From Seminavis robusta (Eukaryota; Bacillariophyta; Bacillariophyceae; Naviculales; Naviculaceae), in contig CAICTM010001488.1 of NCBI GenBank assembly GCA_903772945.1, positions 1 through 28,261 on the forward strand: 28,261 nt of DNA, read 5' to 3'. The translations under genes were made by a program, and so were the position numbers. Position 1 is the stretch's first letter. Each line of letters begins with the position of its first letter. Shown in pieces: positions 9,757-19,718 of the stretch. The notes below the pieces were generated by a model. The model was given only the letters and a program-made list of their open reading frames with translations, was not told the DNA's origin and searched no databases.

Positions 9757-10728
9757 TTATGTGCGCATTGCCTTGTTGTCGAGCTGTGATTTGTCATTGC
9801 TTGTTGTGTTGTGCAGATACTTGTCGCGTTCGGCTCTGTGATGGGATGCAGCATGGTGCTTAGTGAAGTAGTCGGCTCTATTGGTGATTCCTGGTCGCCA
9901 ATAAATTGTGAACTGTCCTTGCTGGATTCGGTCTTTGAGCCAGTCGAATCTCATGTCGATGGCTTTGGAGCGCTTCTGCTTGACTGTGCCAGCGAGGATG
10001 CCTTCTGCACACTTGTTGTCCGTCTGGATGGGAGTGGCGGGTTGTAGGTGGCCCATTTCAATGAGCGTTTGCCGGATTGGTCAAGCTTCTTGTGCATTGT
10101 TAAATGCTGCTCCTACCTCGGCTTCGGCTGCCGAGCTGAGCACATTTTTCATGATCTTTGCCACCACATGGATGGCTCCATTATCCAGTGCATTGTCGGT
10201 ATCTCCATTGCTGAGGAAGAGGTATCCACCGGCCCTTGACCGGGCTTTCGGGGCTGAGAGGTAGGAGGCGTCGGAATGAAGGTGTAGGATCATGTTGCTT
10301 TTTCGGTATCGTAAGATTGCATTGGGATGTGTTGCTGCATAATTTAAGAGCATGACTGTTGCTTGCAGCGTCTTTTCAGTCCCTTGCGTTTGTTCCGCCG
10401 CTATATCTCTGAGTGCGACCAGCATCGTGCTGTCCACTGCTCTTGCATAATACAATAATACGCCTACTACCTCCTGTACATGTTTAATTGCTTTGGAAGA
10501 TAGTGGGGTGGAGTCATCGGTTGGTTCGGTGTATTGGATGGGTTGTCCATACTGTGGGACGTTCCACTTGTGTGGTGCGTGTTGGGGTAGCGTTGGTTGC
10601 ACGTGGTTGAATCGTTGTAGTGCTCTTTCGACGTAGCCAGGCATCGATAGGTCCACAGTTCGGTTGTCATAGTCCCAATCCAGTGTTATTCCACAATACA
10701 GTTCTCCATCCCAGTCGGTTGTTTTTTT
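9757..10728 (-). pseudogene. RNase H and RT connection of inner copia pol, broken
   Basis: After the A8 run (10722-10729) pol resumes with DWDGELYCGITLDWDY, DLSMPGYVERALQRF, QHAPHKWNVPQYG and LLYYARAVDSTMLVAL, typical of the region following copia RT. RNase H follows with HLHSDASYLSAPKARSRAGG, SSAAEAEVGAAFNNAQ, TDNKCAEG and KQKRSKAIDMRFDWLKDR, ending in ADYFTKHHAASHH and a stop at 9757. A single TGA (10081-10083) falls after NAQEA, where relatives have Cys. Otherwise the frame is open. The frameshift relative to the upstream RT part lies at the homopolymer, so a sequencing or assembly slip is possible there. Confidence 0.88.
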
Positions 10729-10729
10729 T

Positions 10730-11370
10730 ATGCTGCTGCCAGCGTATCTATGAGGTGTTGGGCGCTGTCTCGGCCGACATATTTGACTCCAAAGTCATCA
10801 ACCACGAGGGTAAAGCTGACTGGGAGGTGGTTGTGCTTGAAGAATCCGTGGATGTGGCGTGATTGGTTGTACCCATGTTTGTGGAGGTGTTCTACGAGGG
10901 CATCGTTGGCGATTCGGCCGGCCTGGGGGAGTCCATACATGCCCCGGTTGATTTCCACCATTACAAAGCCATTGTGCACAAGGCCATGGAGGTTGTACTG
11001 GTCCATGATTTCTTCTGGGATGATGTCTGCTGGGATTCTCATGTATTCTGCCCGCTCCATGGGGGTGTTAAGGTAGAAATCTTTTATGTCAATGGACATG
11101 AACTTGGCGTCTGGTGTGGAGATGACGCTGTTGAGATTCATTTTGACTGTGGTGAGGGAGGCTGTTTTGGTGCTGACATCGAATGGGTATTCTATTCTGT
11201 CACCCCCTACTGTAAATCTCACCCGTCGGATCTCTTTTTTCTGTGGGTGATCGTCACATACAACACGAAGATAGGTTGATTTTCGTCCCGTTGGTACTTC
11301 CGTGTGGGCGATGAATTTGATGGTGTCGGTTCCTTTGAGGCCCGTGGATGCTCTGCCTTGGGCCCATTTC
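10730..11370 (-). pseudogene. Reverse transcriptase core of inner copia pol
   Basis: The frame covers the RT palm and fingers: AHTEVPTGRKSTYLRVVCDD, RRVRFTVGGDRIEYPFDVS, MSIDIKDFYLNTPMERAEYM, VEINRGMYGLPQAGRIAND and the catalytic TLVVDDFGVKY, so all three metal-binding Asp positions are present (DIKD and VDD). It is out of frame with the integrase ORF upstream (shift near 11365, between NEMG and AQGR) and with RNase H downstream (shift at the A8 run). The active site itself is intact. Confidence 0.9.
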
Positions 11371-13479
11371 ATTACAGCAGGCATTGATCCAATGATGGCC
11401 ATCAGTAGATTGTTTGAGCACCTTGTAATCAGAAAGGATACCGGTGTCTGGGTTGATTGCTTTGTTTGCTCTATGGTCCGGCGGATGCGTGGGTGCTGGT
11501 TGTTGTTGCGATCCAGTCGCGCGACTCGTTGGCTCCGTGATGTTCGGTGCTGGGGTTGGTTTGTTGCTTCGTTTCCCTTTTCGTGCTGTGGTTGAGGCGT
11601 ACGTTGGTCCGTCGTCTTGCACCCTCAGAACTTGGCCATTGGAGTTGGCTTGTTGTTCTGTTGTGTCCTGTATGGTCTTTTCGACGGAGCTGCTGACGGC
11701 GTTTGGAACGATTGGTCCAGTTAGTTGCTTGTCGAAGATTTGTGCCAAATCGAGGAGTGTAGCGGCTTCGCTGTCGGTGAGTGTTTGGGAGGATGGGAAG
11801 GTGTGTGGCTGTTGCAATGCGGTGGCTATGTCCCGGATGCCTCCTATTGCCATCTCGATAGGTGTTGGTAGTGGCATTTGGAGTCTCTCTGGGAACCACG
11901 AAAGGGTATCAGCTTTGCGTTCTCGCTGTGTGTCCCATATCCACGTTCTGAAGCAACGATATGCTTCCAATTCAGGTCCTATGTACCATCCATCTTTGCC
12001 TTTGGGTGACCATGTTCCGCGTTCTTTCAGTTTCTCGTGCACGACCACGTGGATTCCTGGTGGAGCTATGGGTGTTGCCGTGAAGTTGTAGCTGCCGAAA
12101 ACTTGTGCATGTGCCGACAATGCTGGATTGATTCTTGATCCTCTTAGTAGGTTGAGGGTGATTGTGCATTGTGGGATAAGCCTGTCCCATAGGTGTAGTG
12201 GGAAGTTGCTGTCTGTTGTGCAGAGGCCTGCAATCAAATGGTTCTTGTACGTTTGGATGGCTCTTTCGGCTGCGTTTCGTCTGTGGATGCCTGCAGGTGT
12301 TGTTTGGAGCTGTATTCCTTCTGCATAGATGTGTTCTTTGAGGTGCTGAGAGCACTCATTGTCCAACATGTGCAGTTTTGGTCGGAGTCCGGCTCGAACT
12401 AGTTTGTTATGTATTGTTGTCCAAGCTTTCACGTGTGACTGTGCTGTTCGTGTTTGCATTGGTTCGGTGTGGATTGAGTTGCTGTCATAGTGGTATAGGA
12501 TGAACAGGTAGTTGTTGCCATTGCTGGATGGAATGAAGAAGCGGCCTGTTTGGTCAGAGAACGATTTTCCTGTTGGTTGTAGTATCGCTGCGAAGCAAGC
12601 TTGTCGTTGGGTGCTGTCGCGGAGTTCTTCATGATCAGGAAACTCGTTGGTGGTTGGTTCCGGGAGTAGCGGTAATGGTTCTGGTGCCGTTTTCGTGGAC
12701 TGAATGCCTTGTCTTTGCTGGTTCATGTGCCCTTTGGCTGTGGCTAAGGAGTGTGGAGTGTACTTGGCAAACGTGTCGCGTGTCAATCCAGGAAAGTTGC
12801 TGATGTAGCCTTTGTCAAGGGCCTTTTGCAGTGTGGATGGTACCGGGGAAAAGAGTGCTGCATGTGCGAATGCAACTAGGTCTGCCGGTGTGGCTGTAGG
12901 TGTTGTTGCCATAAGATTGGCTTGTTCCAGCTGTGGCGTGTCATTGAGGTCTATTTCCCATAACTGGTTGGTTGCTGGATTGCGAGTGCCCCTTAAGATG
13001 GTGTCTCCCATGAATGAGATAATACACTCATGTGAGCGAAAGAGTGCCTCACATCCAGCGTCACATAATTTGCCGATAGATAAGAGGGATGTGTTGCCCA
13101 GTGTGGGAAAGCGGTGTGCCTTGGTTGCCTCTTTTGGCAAATTGGGTATGTCTAGGTGACATGTATGGGAAGAGCTGATGACGGTGCTGTCAGGAAGAGT
13201 TACCCTTATGGGGCTGTCTGTGGGCTTGATGTCTGTAATGTTTTCGTTGCTGATGGCTATAAAGTCCGTTGACAGGAAGTGTCCGGTGCTGCCTGTGTCT
13301 GCAATCAAGGGGGCTGTGGCGCTGTTTGCTGCCTCCTTTGTGTCTATTTGTGTTTTCGGGGGACCATTCTTTGGTATCTTTTTATCTTTTAACTTATCCG
13401 AATCTATATTATTGTTTTTTACTGTGCTACTAGATTGGTTTTTTCGTTGTTGTACTGTTGGATCTGGCTCCCGACGTTC
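11254..13479 (-). CDS. Protease-integrase part of inner copia pol
   Basis: An uninterrupted frame opens at 13479 inside the end of gag (-1 relative frame) and runs to 11254; pol homology in this frame ends near 11365. The aspartic protease motif is IADTGSTGHF (about 13295). A long linker leads to the integrase zinc-binding region (HAALFSPVPSTLQKALDKGY ... HSLATAKGHM). The catalytic core has DQTGRF, LDNECS and NAAERAIQT, giving D252, D316 and E348 counted from codon 13308, all present. The C-terminal part includes KGKDGWYIGPE and a Pro/Gln/Thr-rich linker. No ATG is needed if it is made by frameshifting from gag. The last residues before 11254 are out-of-frame sequence. Confidence 0.9.
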   Translation of the reverse strand, partial: ERREPDPTVQQRKNQSSSTVKNNNIDSDKLKDKKIPKNGPPKTQIDTKEAANSATAPLIADTGSTGHFLSTDFIAISNENITDIKPTDSPIRVTLPDSTVISSSHTCHLDIPNLPKEATKAHRFPTLGNTSLLSIGKLCDAGCEALFRSHECIISFMGDTILRGTRNPATNQLWEIDLNDTPQLEQANLMATTPTATPADLVAFAHAALFSPVPSTLQKALDKGYISNFPGLTRDTFAKYTPHSLATAKGHMNQQRQGIQSTKTAPEPLPLLPEPTTNEFPDHEELRDSTQRQACFAAILQPTGKSFSDQTGRFFIPSSNGNNYLFILYHYDSNSIHTEPMQTRTAQSHVKAWTTIHNKLVRAGLRPKLHMLDNECSQHLKEHIYAEGIQLQTTPAGIHRRNAAERAIQTYKNHLIAGLCTTDSNFPLHLWDRLIPQCTITLNLLRGSRINPALSAHAQVFGSYNFTATPIAPPGIHVVVHEKLKERGTWSPKGKDGWYIGPELEAYRCFRTWIWDTQRERKADTLSWFPERLQMPLPTPIEMAIGGIRDIATALQQPHTFPSSQTLTDSEAATLLDLAQIFDKQLTGPIVPNAVSSSVEKTIQDTTEQQANSNGQVLRVQDDGPTYASTTARKGKRSNKPTPAPNITEPTSRATGSQQQPAPTHPPDHRANKAINPDTGILSDYKVLKQSTDGHHWINACCNEMGPRQSIHGPQRNRHHQIHRPHGSTNGTKINLSSCCM

Positions 13480-14540
13480 TCAGGTGCGATTGGTGGGTGG
13501 CTGTTCTCTTCGTTTTCGCGTTCCTGTTGCTGTGGACGACGGAATACAGCTCGTTCTCCTGCCTTGCTTCTGATGATGCAGCAACCTCCAAGCATATCAT
13601 CACCGTTGGCCTCGATTTTGTGACCTGGTGCCTTCTTGGTGCAATCTTTGCTGGTGTGGTTGCTGTTGGTTCCTAAGCCATGTGTTCAGCAGTAGTACAT
13701 GACTGTGCCACTGCCGTGCATGATGACTTTGTTGGCCGTTTCGTTGACGGGCTTCATGCTTGCCTTGTTGGCATAGCCTACTTCTTTGGTAGTGAGGATG
13801 CGACGTCTTTCCTTGTCTGCTTCGGTGAAGTGTGTTTGGAGGGCGTCCATGGTTTGGGCGTCATCACTCATCTTCCTCCAATCTTTGATGGCATCAGTAA
13901 ATACTCCACTGTTGGTTAAGTTCTTGATGGCGGCTCTGACTGCCATTTTATCGGATATGGTGTCATGGTCAGCTGCGAATTTTTGCGCATCTTTGAGCTA
14001 GTTGTAGAGGTCTTCAATGGGTTGAGTAGGACTCATGTTGTCCTCGAGATCATCGGCATTGACTTTTCCATAAGTCGTATCTAGATGCGTGAGGATGGCC
14101 AATGCTGTGACCTGGGCATACCCATACATTTCGTGTTTCAATGACTTGATGAATGTGTCTGGGATGGCTTCCAAAAGTTGTTTCTGGAGGGCTGTTTCGG
14201 TGGCTCTGTAGATGAGGAACTTGTTTTCGTTGGCTGCGTATGTCCTGTTGGTTTCCGTGATTTGTGCCGCGGTGGGAGCATCTCCATGAATGGGTTCAGG
14301 TCCTGGGTGGACTGGTGTGACCAATGGGGCTGTATTGGGGAGTGCATTGAAGGATGCTGGTGGAATGACAAGTGCTAGGTGGCCATAGTGTCCTCCTCCA
14401 AGGGTGGATGGTACCGCCATGGCATTGGCATTCAATTCTTGATGAATGATCTTGAGGGTGTTGTAGGTGGGCTTTTCATCGGCTGGGATGGTTGTTAGTG
14501 TGGCTTTGGCAAAGTTGTCGATTGCCGTGAAGGAAGTCAT
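13419..14540 (-). pseudogene. Gag of inner copia element, two stops
   Basis: A 373-codon frame starts at ATG 14538-14540, 95 bp inside the 5' LTR edge, and ends at TAA 13419-13421. It is interrupted by TAG (13998-14000, after EDLYN, likely from CAG) and TGA (13686-13688). The first part (TYNTLKIIHQELNANA, GHLALVIPPASF, EAIPDTFIKSLKHEMYGYAQ, ILTHLDTTYGKV) is the typical copia capsid. The C-terminal part has a zinc-knuckle-like segment in which YYC is followed by the TGA and then THG...HTSKDC...APGH. Relatives have Trp after that Cys, so TGG to TGA is likely. The end overlaps pol by 61 nt (13419-13479). Confidence 0.85.
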
Positions 14541-14634
14541 GATGATGGTTGGTGTTGTTGACGGCAGCTATGGCTTTTGCTGTTGCTCTGCACCGGTGGT
14601 GTAGAGGTGTCGATTCAGTTAGATTGTTAATAAC

Positions 14635-14895
14635 TGTTGATCCAGGCAGGAAGCCTAGTGAAGAATTGTTAGTAATAAAGTTTGTTATTAACAATTATGA
14701 GCATGGTAACTGTCCCAAACTGGAGCACACAGGCCCAGCTGGGGAGTGCCAACTCTAACAGCTGCTAACGGTTTTGGCTACCCTGCTTCTGGGATCCCAA
14801 GCAGGGTGGGCAACTAATGGGCTTGCTTGCATTTAATAGTGACTGGGATCTGGGACAGGACCTAAAGACTTAAGGGTCCTAGTGCCAGATCAACA
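14635..14895 (-). repeat. 5' LTR of inner copia element
   Basis: 261 bp with TGTTGATC/GATCAACA ends; direct repeat of 9483-9743, differing only at 14796. On the minus strand it is followed by gttattaacaatc, where a primer-binding site is expected; I cannot match it to a tRNA from sequence alone. Confidence 0.97.
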
Positions 14896-14900
14896 CACAG
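14896..14900. repeat. Target-site duplication, right copy (CACAG)
   Basis: CACAG directly follows the right LTR and matches 9478-9482. After it the outer element's pol continues. Confidence 0.93.
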
Positions 14901-16616
14901 GCCTCTTCACAAACGGCTATTGTCATACCTTCCGGGGTGCACTGTCACGCCCCTCCTTCGGCGGTACGTCCCGATGCAGATGACAACAATCGTTCCCTAT
15001 ACCGATACGCAGTTCAGACTACTGTGGTTCGACACAAGAACGATCGTGGTTCCCTTGTTGATAGGGGAGCCAACGGCGGGATCCTTGGTAAGGATGCTCG
15101 CGTCACGGTTACACACCAACGGCATGTTGATGTCACTGGCATTGACAACCATAAAATGAATGGTCTGAAGATCGTTGACGGCGTTGGTAAAGTCACCTCA
15201 CACCGAGGTCCCATCATAGTTGTGCTCCGCCAATATGCCTACCATGGTATCAACCGTACCATCCATGCATCTGGTCAGATCGAGCACTACAAGAACCGCG
15301 TAGATGATCGATCCCTCCTATGTGGTGGCAGACAATGCATCCACACCAACGATGGCTTCATCATTCCTCTGGATATTGTCAATGGGCTTCCGTACATGCG
15401 AATGTGCCCTCCTTCTGACAATGAACTCGAGACACTCACCCATGTCATTCTGACATCTGGCGAGTTATGGGATCCCAAGGTTCTTGACTTCAGACACAGT
15501 GATCCCGAGGACTGGTACAACCGTATCAAACTCGATGATGACGCACCGCCCAACTATGCTTTCGATTCACAAGGGCATTACAGACACCGTGAACCGCATC
15601 ACGCACCCACTGTTGAAGCAATCACCCCGCTAAACGAGAATCCACTGAACATCAACCATGCTACCTTTCTAGAAGCCTACAAGATTGTCTCCAACCTTAA
15701 CCAACCGTGCATCCTTGCAGAATCAGTATATTCTGCCTTTGATACTGATACCGTCCCATCTAAAGACCACATCATCATCCCCGCCACCGAGTCCACTCCT
15801 AGACCACCAAACTACCAAAAGTACAGCCCATTCTTTCTCCACGTTCCCGTTGAGAAGATTCGCCGTACATTTGAACGGACTACCCAACACGCGTCCAATA
15901 TCCAAGCTGGACATCACATCAAGCAAACCATTAAGTCACCTTTCCCGGCCCATAATGTATGGCGACGCAACGAACCGGTTGCTACAGATACTATCTTTGC
16001 AGATACACCCGCCATTTGCACCGGAGGTCAAATGATAGCACAAATCTTCATTGGGCGTAAATCGCTTGTCATCGATGTGTTCGGTATGTCTTCCACTGCG
16101 GACTTTGTCAACACCCTTGAGGATGTCATACGAACAAGGGGAGCAATGGACAAGCTCATCTCGGATGGACACTCAGCACAAACTTCTGCGCGAGTAAAAG
16201 AGATACTTCGTGCACTATGCATTGACGATTGGCAATCTGAACCCCACTACCAGCATCAAAACTTCGCGGAACACAGATGGAAGCATCTTAAACGCAACCA
16301 CAACTGGTTCATGAACTGGCGAAACGTTGATCCCGAAGCCTGGCTACTGTGCATGCAATGGATAGGTTATGTTATGAATCATACAGCAGAGAAATCAACT
16401 GGATGGAGACCACCACTTGAAGTTCTCACTGGACAAACCGTGGACATCAGCATTCTACTCGTATTCCTATTCTGGGATGTTGTTTATGTTCCGCGATACA
16501 GGGACCAAGGGTACAATGCCCAACCTGGACACAACAAGTCTTCAGAGATTCGTGGACGTTTCGTTGGGTTTGAGACGAAGAAGGCGACGATGCTAGACTG
16601 CCCACTATCGACATGA
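14898..16616 (+). pseudogene. Protease-integrase part of outer copia pol
   Basis: The frame is open from the insertion point to the stop at 16614-16616. The protease motif GSLVDRGANGG lies at about 15050; the DRG form instead of DSG/DTG is common in diatom copia elements as far as I know. The integrase core shows ADTPAICTGGQMIAQIFIGR, FVNTLEDVIRTRGAMDKLISD and SEPHYQHQNFAEHRW. Counted from codon 14937, candidate catalytic residues D356, D410 and E445 are present. Homology is lost in the last 20 codons, where GRFVGFE runs into unrelated residues, and continues in the +2 frame from 16613. A frameshift therefore lies near 16580-16610. No ATG is expected because pol would be expressed from gag. 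Confidence 0.88.
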
Positions 16617-18298
16617 ACCAGAGCCCTTTTGACCTTCCAGACGATGACGAAGAAGGGGAGATAGGGGAGACCACTCCAGAAGAGCCTACTCCAATGGACG
16701 ACCCACCTCTCAGGGAAATGCCCCAAGTAGAAACAGTCAAGGACGATGACGACAACATTGCAAGCCATCAGAAGGACGAGCCCGAGAAAGGATCATCTAG
16801 CGCGGAGGAACCATTCATCTTCAACAAACGACATATGAAGACTGACAATCCCACCGAATCAGGACTACCTCCTGAACAGATGATCGAAAGAACAAGTCTC
16901 ATACCGCCCGCAGAAGATGGAACCCGAGTAAGAGCCAAGATCCTTGAAAGAGTCAAATACCACAAGGAGAAGGTTCAACAACATCCCGACATGATCAAGT
17001 TCAAATGCAGAGTCAACGACGAGTACGAGGAGATCGTAGCCTACAACGATATCGTGGACTACATTGAACAAGACCAAACTTGGGATGGCACATGGAAGTT
17101 CCGCAAGATCTTGGATCATCAAGGTCCCATAAGATCATCTGACAAAGAATGATACAAAGGTTCGCAGTACAACGTCCAAGTTGAATGGGAAACTGGGGAG
17201 ATAACTTGGGAGCCTCTCACCACCAAAGACAAGATGGGAGTACATGAATCTGATTCAGTCACGGTCGCCATCTACACCGAAGAACACGGTCTACTAGACA
17301 CAGTTGGATGGAAATTACCGGGACTCAAGAAGATCGCAAAGACTCAAAAGCGACTCGTACAAGCGGCTAACCAAGCAAAGCTTCACTCCTTCAGGACCAA
17401 GCCCATGTTCATGTACGGATTCCAAGTTCCTCGCAACCATGACCAGGCCATGGAACTAGATGCGCGCAATGGAGATACCAAGTGGAGAGATGCCGAGATG
17501 ACCGAACTCAAACAGATTGATGTGTACGAGACCTTCATCAACAAAGGAAAGGGACATAACCTTGGACCAGATTGGAAGAAGATCCGAGTGCACATGGTGT
17601 ACGCAGTCAAGCACAATGGACGGCACAAAGCACGGCTTGTCGCTGGAGGACATCTCACTGATACACCAGTAGACTTCGTCTATTACAGTGTGGTTCCGTT
17701 ACGTGGGATTCGTATCCTCACATTCCTCGCAGAACTCAATGATTGCAAAGTATGGGCAACAGACATCGGAAACGCCTACTTGGAATCGTTTACAAAAGAG
17801 AAGGTGTACGTTGTTGCAGGACCCGAGTTTGGAGATCGAGAAGTATGCACCCTCATCATCAGCCGTGCCCTATACAGACTCAAGTCTTCTGGATTACGAT
17901 GGCATGAACGATTTGCAGATGTTCTCCGTTCAATGGGATTCTTTCCTTCGAAAGCCGAATCACACATCTGGATGCGAGACAAAGGGAGCTACTACGAATA
18001 CATCGCTGTGTACGTAGACAACCTCCTTATTGTCAGCAAAGACGCATCCGAGATCATCGCGACATTGGAAGGGGAGCACAAGTTCAAGCTAAAGGGAACC
18101 GGTGCCATCAGCTTCCACCTAGGATGTGATTTCTTCCGCGATGAGAATGGAGTACTGAGTTACGCACCTCGCAAATACATTGAGAAGGTACTCAGCAACT
18201 ACCAACGGATCTTCGGACACATGCCCAAACAAGCCTCATCTCCACTCATCAAAGGAGATCATCCAGAGACTGACACCGATGAGTGGAAATCCACGTGA
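16613..18298 (+). pseudogene. Reverse transcriptase part of outer copia pol, truncated
   Basis: One frame, interrupted by TGA at 17150-17152. The first part is an acidic linker, then RARILERVKYH-like sequence and FKCRVNDEYEEIVAYND. The TGA follows RSSDKE and precedes YKGSQYNVQVEWETGEITWEP, a chromo-like segment at the integrase C-terminus; TGG to TGA is likely. RT follows: KKIRVHMVYAVKHNGRHKAR, LVAGGHLTD, ATDIGNAYLESFTKEKVYVV, ISRALYRLKSSGLRWHERF and YIAVYVDNLLIVSK. Relatives have YVDD; the second catalytic Asp is Asn here (AAC at 18020-18022), so polymerase activity should be lost. The region ends with FHLGCDFFRDENGVL and KYIEKVLSNY, then stops at 18296 where homology also ends, before RNase H. 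Confidence 0.9.
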
Positions 18299-18764
18299 AC
18301 CCCCATTGTGGTGCGAAGCAGCTGTGCTGGTTTAGCCAGGTGGAAGAATCGCTGTGACATCTGTATACTCCAACAGTAGGGTCAGCAGTGCAGCCATCTG
18401 GCAATACAGAAATAGCTGAGGAACTCTATATACCCAAGGATGATGCAGTTCTTCAGCCAAGACCAATATAGAAAGTTAGCTTGCCAGCACCAGCCAAATG
18501 AGATGCAAGAGAGCCAAAGCTGCATGGCTGAGTGCTGTCGAGGATTTTGTGTTCAGTTGATTTTAGCATAGTTTAAAGAAGAAGAAGTAATGAAAGGATA
18601 GTTGACCAGATACAGCCTCAGTAGCACTAGTTTCCCCACAGTTGAAGCCTTCCTGTGTGGATTGTGCCAAGGCAAAGAGTGAGTTGTTCAATCATTGCTG
18701 TGGAGATTGAATAGCAGCGGCAGCCAGCTTTGTGGCTGGCCCATTCCCACTGTCAGAGGAGTGA
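18299..18764. other. Non-coding interval after truncated copia
   Basis: No coding frame, LTR or RNA gene is recognisable. The sharp change from copia pol to unrelated sequence at about 18298 marks a deletion or rearrangement breakpoint. A pyrimidine-rich stretch ending in CAG (to 18791) just downstream could be a splice acceptor for the next ORF. Confidence 0.4.
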
Positions 18765-19718
18765 GGCTCCAAGCAGAGCTCTCCACTCCAGCCAGCTCTT
18801 TGTGCATCTACCCTGACTGGATCTCATCGCCTCCAGACAGCCCTCCACAAGGCAGTCGGGAAGGAGGCGCTTATCGAGGACTACCATGCTTTCGATCACG
18901 CAGATTACTGCCACAGTACCTTTGACACAGACTTGAAGGAGGTGAATGCGAGTCACATTGAGCTTACTCCAAACTTCCTAGCGGATATTCAGGTACTCAA
19001 AGGCAAGTTAGTGTTCATAGAGATCCCTCTGGACCAAAATGGGATATTTGGGAGGCACCACAAAAAAGCTCGACACTTGGATGGTCAGCTAACTTACACC
19101 AAATACGGCAATGCAGTTGTCGGTCCCATGTCACTCTCACGTGAGGCGGGATACATCACCCATGTTGGGGGGAACCGACACCTCCGAGTGATGATCATAC
19201 TGGTACCAAAAAGCGCTGAATCTTTTGATCCCAGTGAGATGCTCGGGGAGTCTGGTCTTTTGCAAAGCAGTATGGCACGTATCTACCCCCACTTCCACTA
19301 TGATTCCTTCTCCAATTCACAGGATAAGGACCTCCCCCCGAACATTGAACGATACCTCCGGCTCATCCACCCCCATGATTACACCCAACTGCAACAAAAG
19401 GGAGAAGGGGATGATAACGGGGAAGAAGGAGACAATGAGGATAAGGTAGAGGAGGTGGGAAAGGAGGAGTCCGAGGATTCCATTCTCGATGACACTGACG
19501 GGAGCCACGATGGTCTTGATGATAAGAAGAAGCCCGCCAAGAAAAGGGATGATGCAGAGGAGACTAACGCAAGCAAAAATGGTCTTGGTGATGAGAAGGA
19601 GCCCAGAGAGAAAAAGTTTGAAGCAAAGACTGTGGAACTGGGTACCATAACGATGGAGATGCCACTGCGACAGTTTTACACACCAGACTTCCAGAATATC
19701 TGTAAGTGCCTCCCCTGA
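18765..19718 (+). CDS. Unknown acidic protein, probable internal or last exon
   Basis: The frame is open from 18765 to the stop at 19716-19718, but its first ATG is at 19128, well inside the conserved-looking part. That suggests an upstream exon; a possible acceptor is ctctccactccag ending at 18791. The first two thirds look globular (EALIEDYHAFDHADYCHSTF, LKGKLVFIEIPLDQNGIFGR, RHLRVMIILVPKSAESFDP, IERYLRLIHPHDY). The last third is an acidic and Lys-rich tail (GDDNGEEGDNEDKVEEVGKE, DDKKKPAKKRDDAEE) followed by VELGTITMEMPLRQFYTPDF. GTAAGT at 19702-19707 could be a donor, in which case the apparent end KCLP is intronic. I recognise no family. It converges on the gene at 19896-21343, which has a similar acidic style. 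Confidence 0.5.
   Translation, partial: GSKQSSPLQPALCASTLTGSHRLQTALHKAVGKEALIEDYHAFDHADYCHSTFDTDLKEVNASHIELTPNFLADIQVLKGKLVFIEIPLDQNGIFGRHHKKARHLDGQLTYTKYGNAVVGPMSLSREAGYITHVGGNRHLRVMIILVPKSAESFDPSEMLGESGLLQSSMARIYPHFHYDSFSNSQDKDLPPNIERYLRLIHPHDYTQLQQKGEGDDNGEEGDNEDKVEEVGKEESEDSILDDTDGSHDGLDDKKKPAKKRDDAEETNASKNGLGDEKEPREKKFEAKTVELGTITMEMPLRQFYTPDFQNICKCLP
19702..19707 (+). other. Possible 5' splice site GTAAGT
   Basis: A consensus donor lies 9 bp before the stop of the plus-strand ORF. A candidate acceptor (tctactcattgttag, ending at 19950) lies about 245 bp downstream, but the exon after it would be short. No transcript evidence is available. Confidence 0.3.

Larger units (their letters stand above)
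9483..14895 (-). mobile_element. Complete inner copia retrotransposon, 5413 bp
   Basis: A full-length LTR element on the minus strand: 5' LTR 14635-14895, gag 14540-13419, pol (protease, integrase, RT, RNase H) 13479-9757, polypurine tract, 3' LTR 9483-9743. The LTRs are both 261 bp, end in TGTTGATC/GATCAACA and differ at one position (9644 T versus 14796 C). CACAG flanks both sides as a target duplication. The element belongs to a copia branch distinct from its host element: its integrase reads IHRRNAAERAIQT and its RT VVDDFGVKYVG. Despite the young LTRs, gag and pol carry at least five breaks: stops at 13998, 13686 and 10081, and frameshifts near 11365 and 10722-10729. Confidence 0.96.
6676..18298 (+). 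mobile_element. Outer copia retrotransposon, interrupted by 9483-14895
   Basis: A Ty1/copia element on the plus strand: gag 6676-9465, then after a 5.4-kb insertion protease-integrase (14898-16616) and RT (16613-18298). The insertion split the frame directly after the gag stop. Removing it places pol in the -1 frame relative to gag, with an overlap of about 34 nt (9432-9465). The 3' end is truncated within the region after RT: RNase H and the 3' LTR are absent, and homology stops at about 18295. No 5' LTR was identified. With three stops in gag, a frameshift and a stop in pol, and YVDD changed to YVDN, the element is dead. Confidence 0.87.

Noticed and set aside
13419..13479. Canonical -1 slippery heptamer AAAAAAC in the gag-pol overlap
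   Set aside because: The heptamer is present but its phase matches the pol frame, not the gag frame, so it would not slip gag ribosomes in the standard way.
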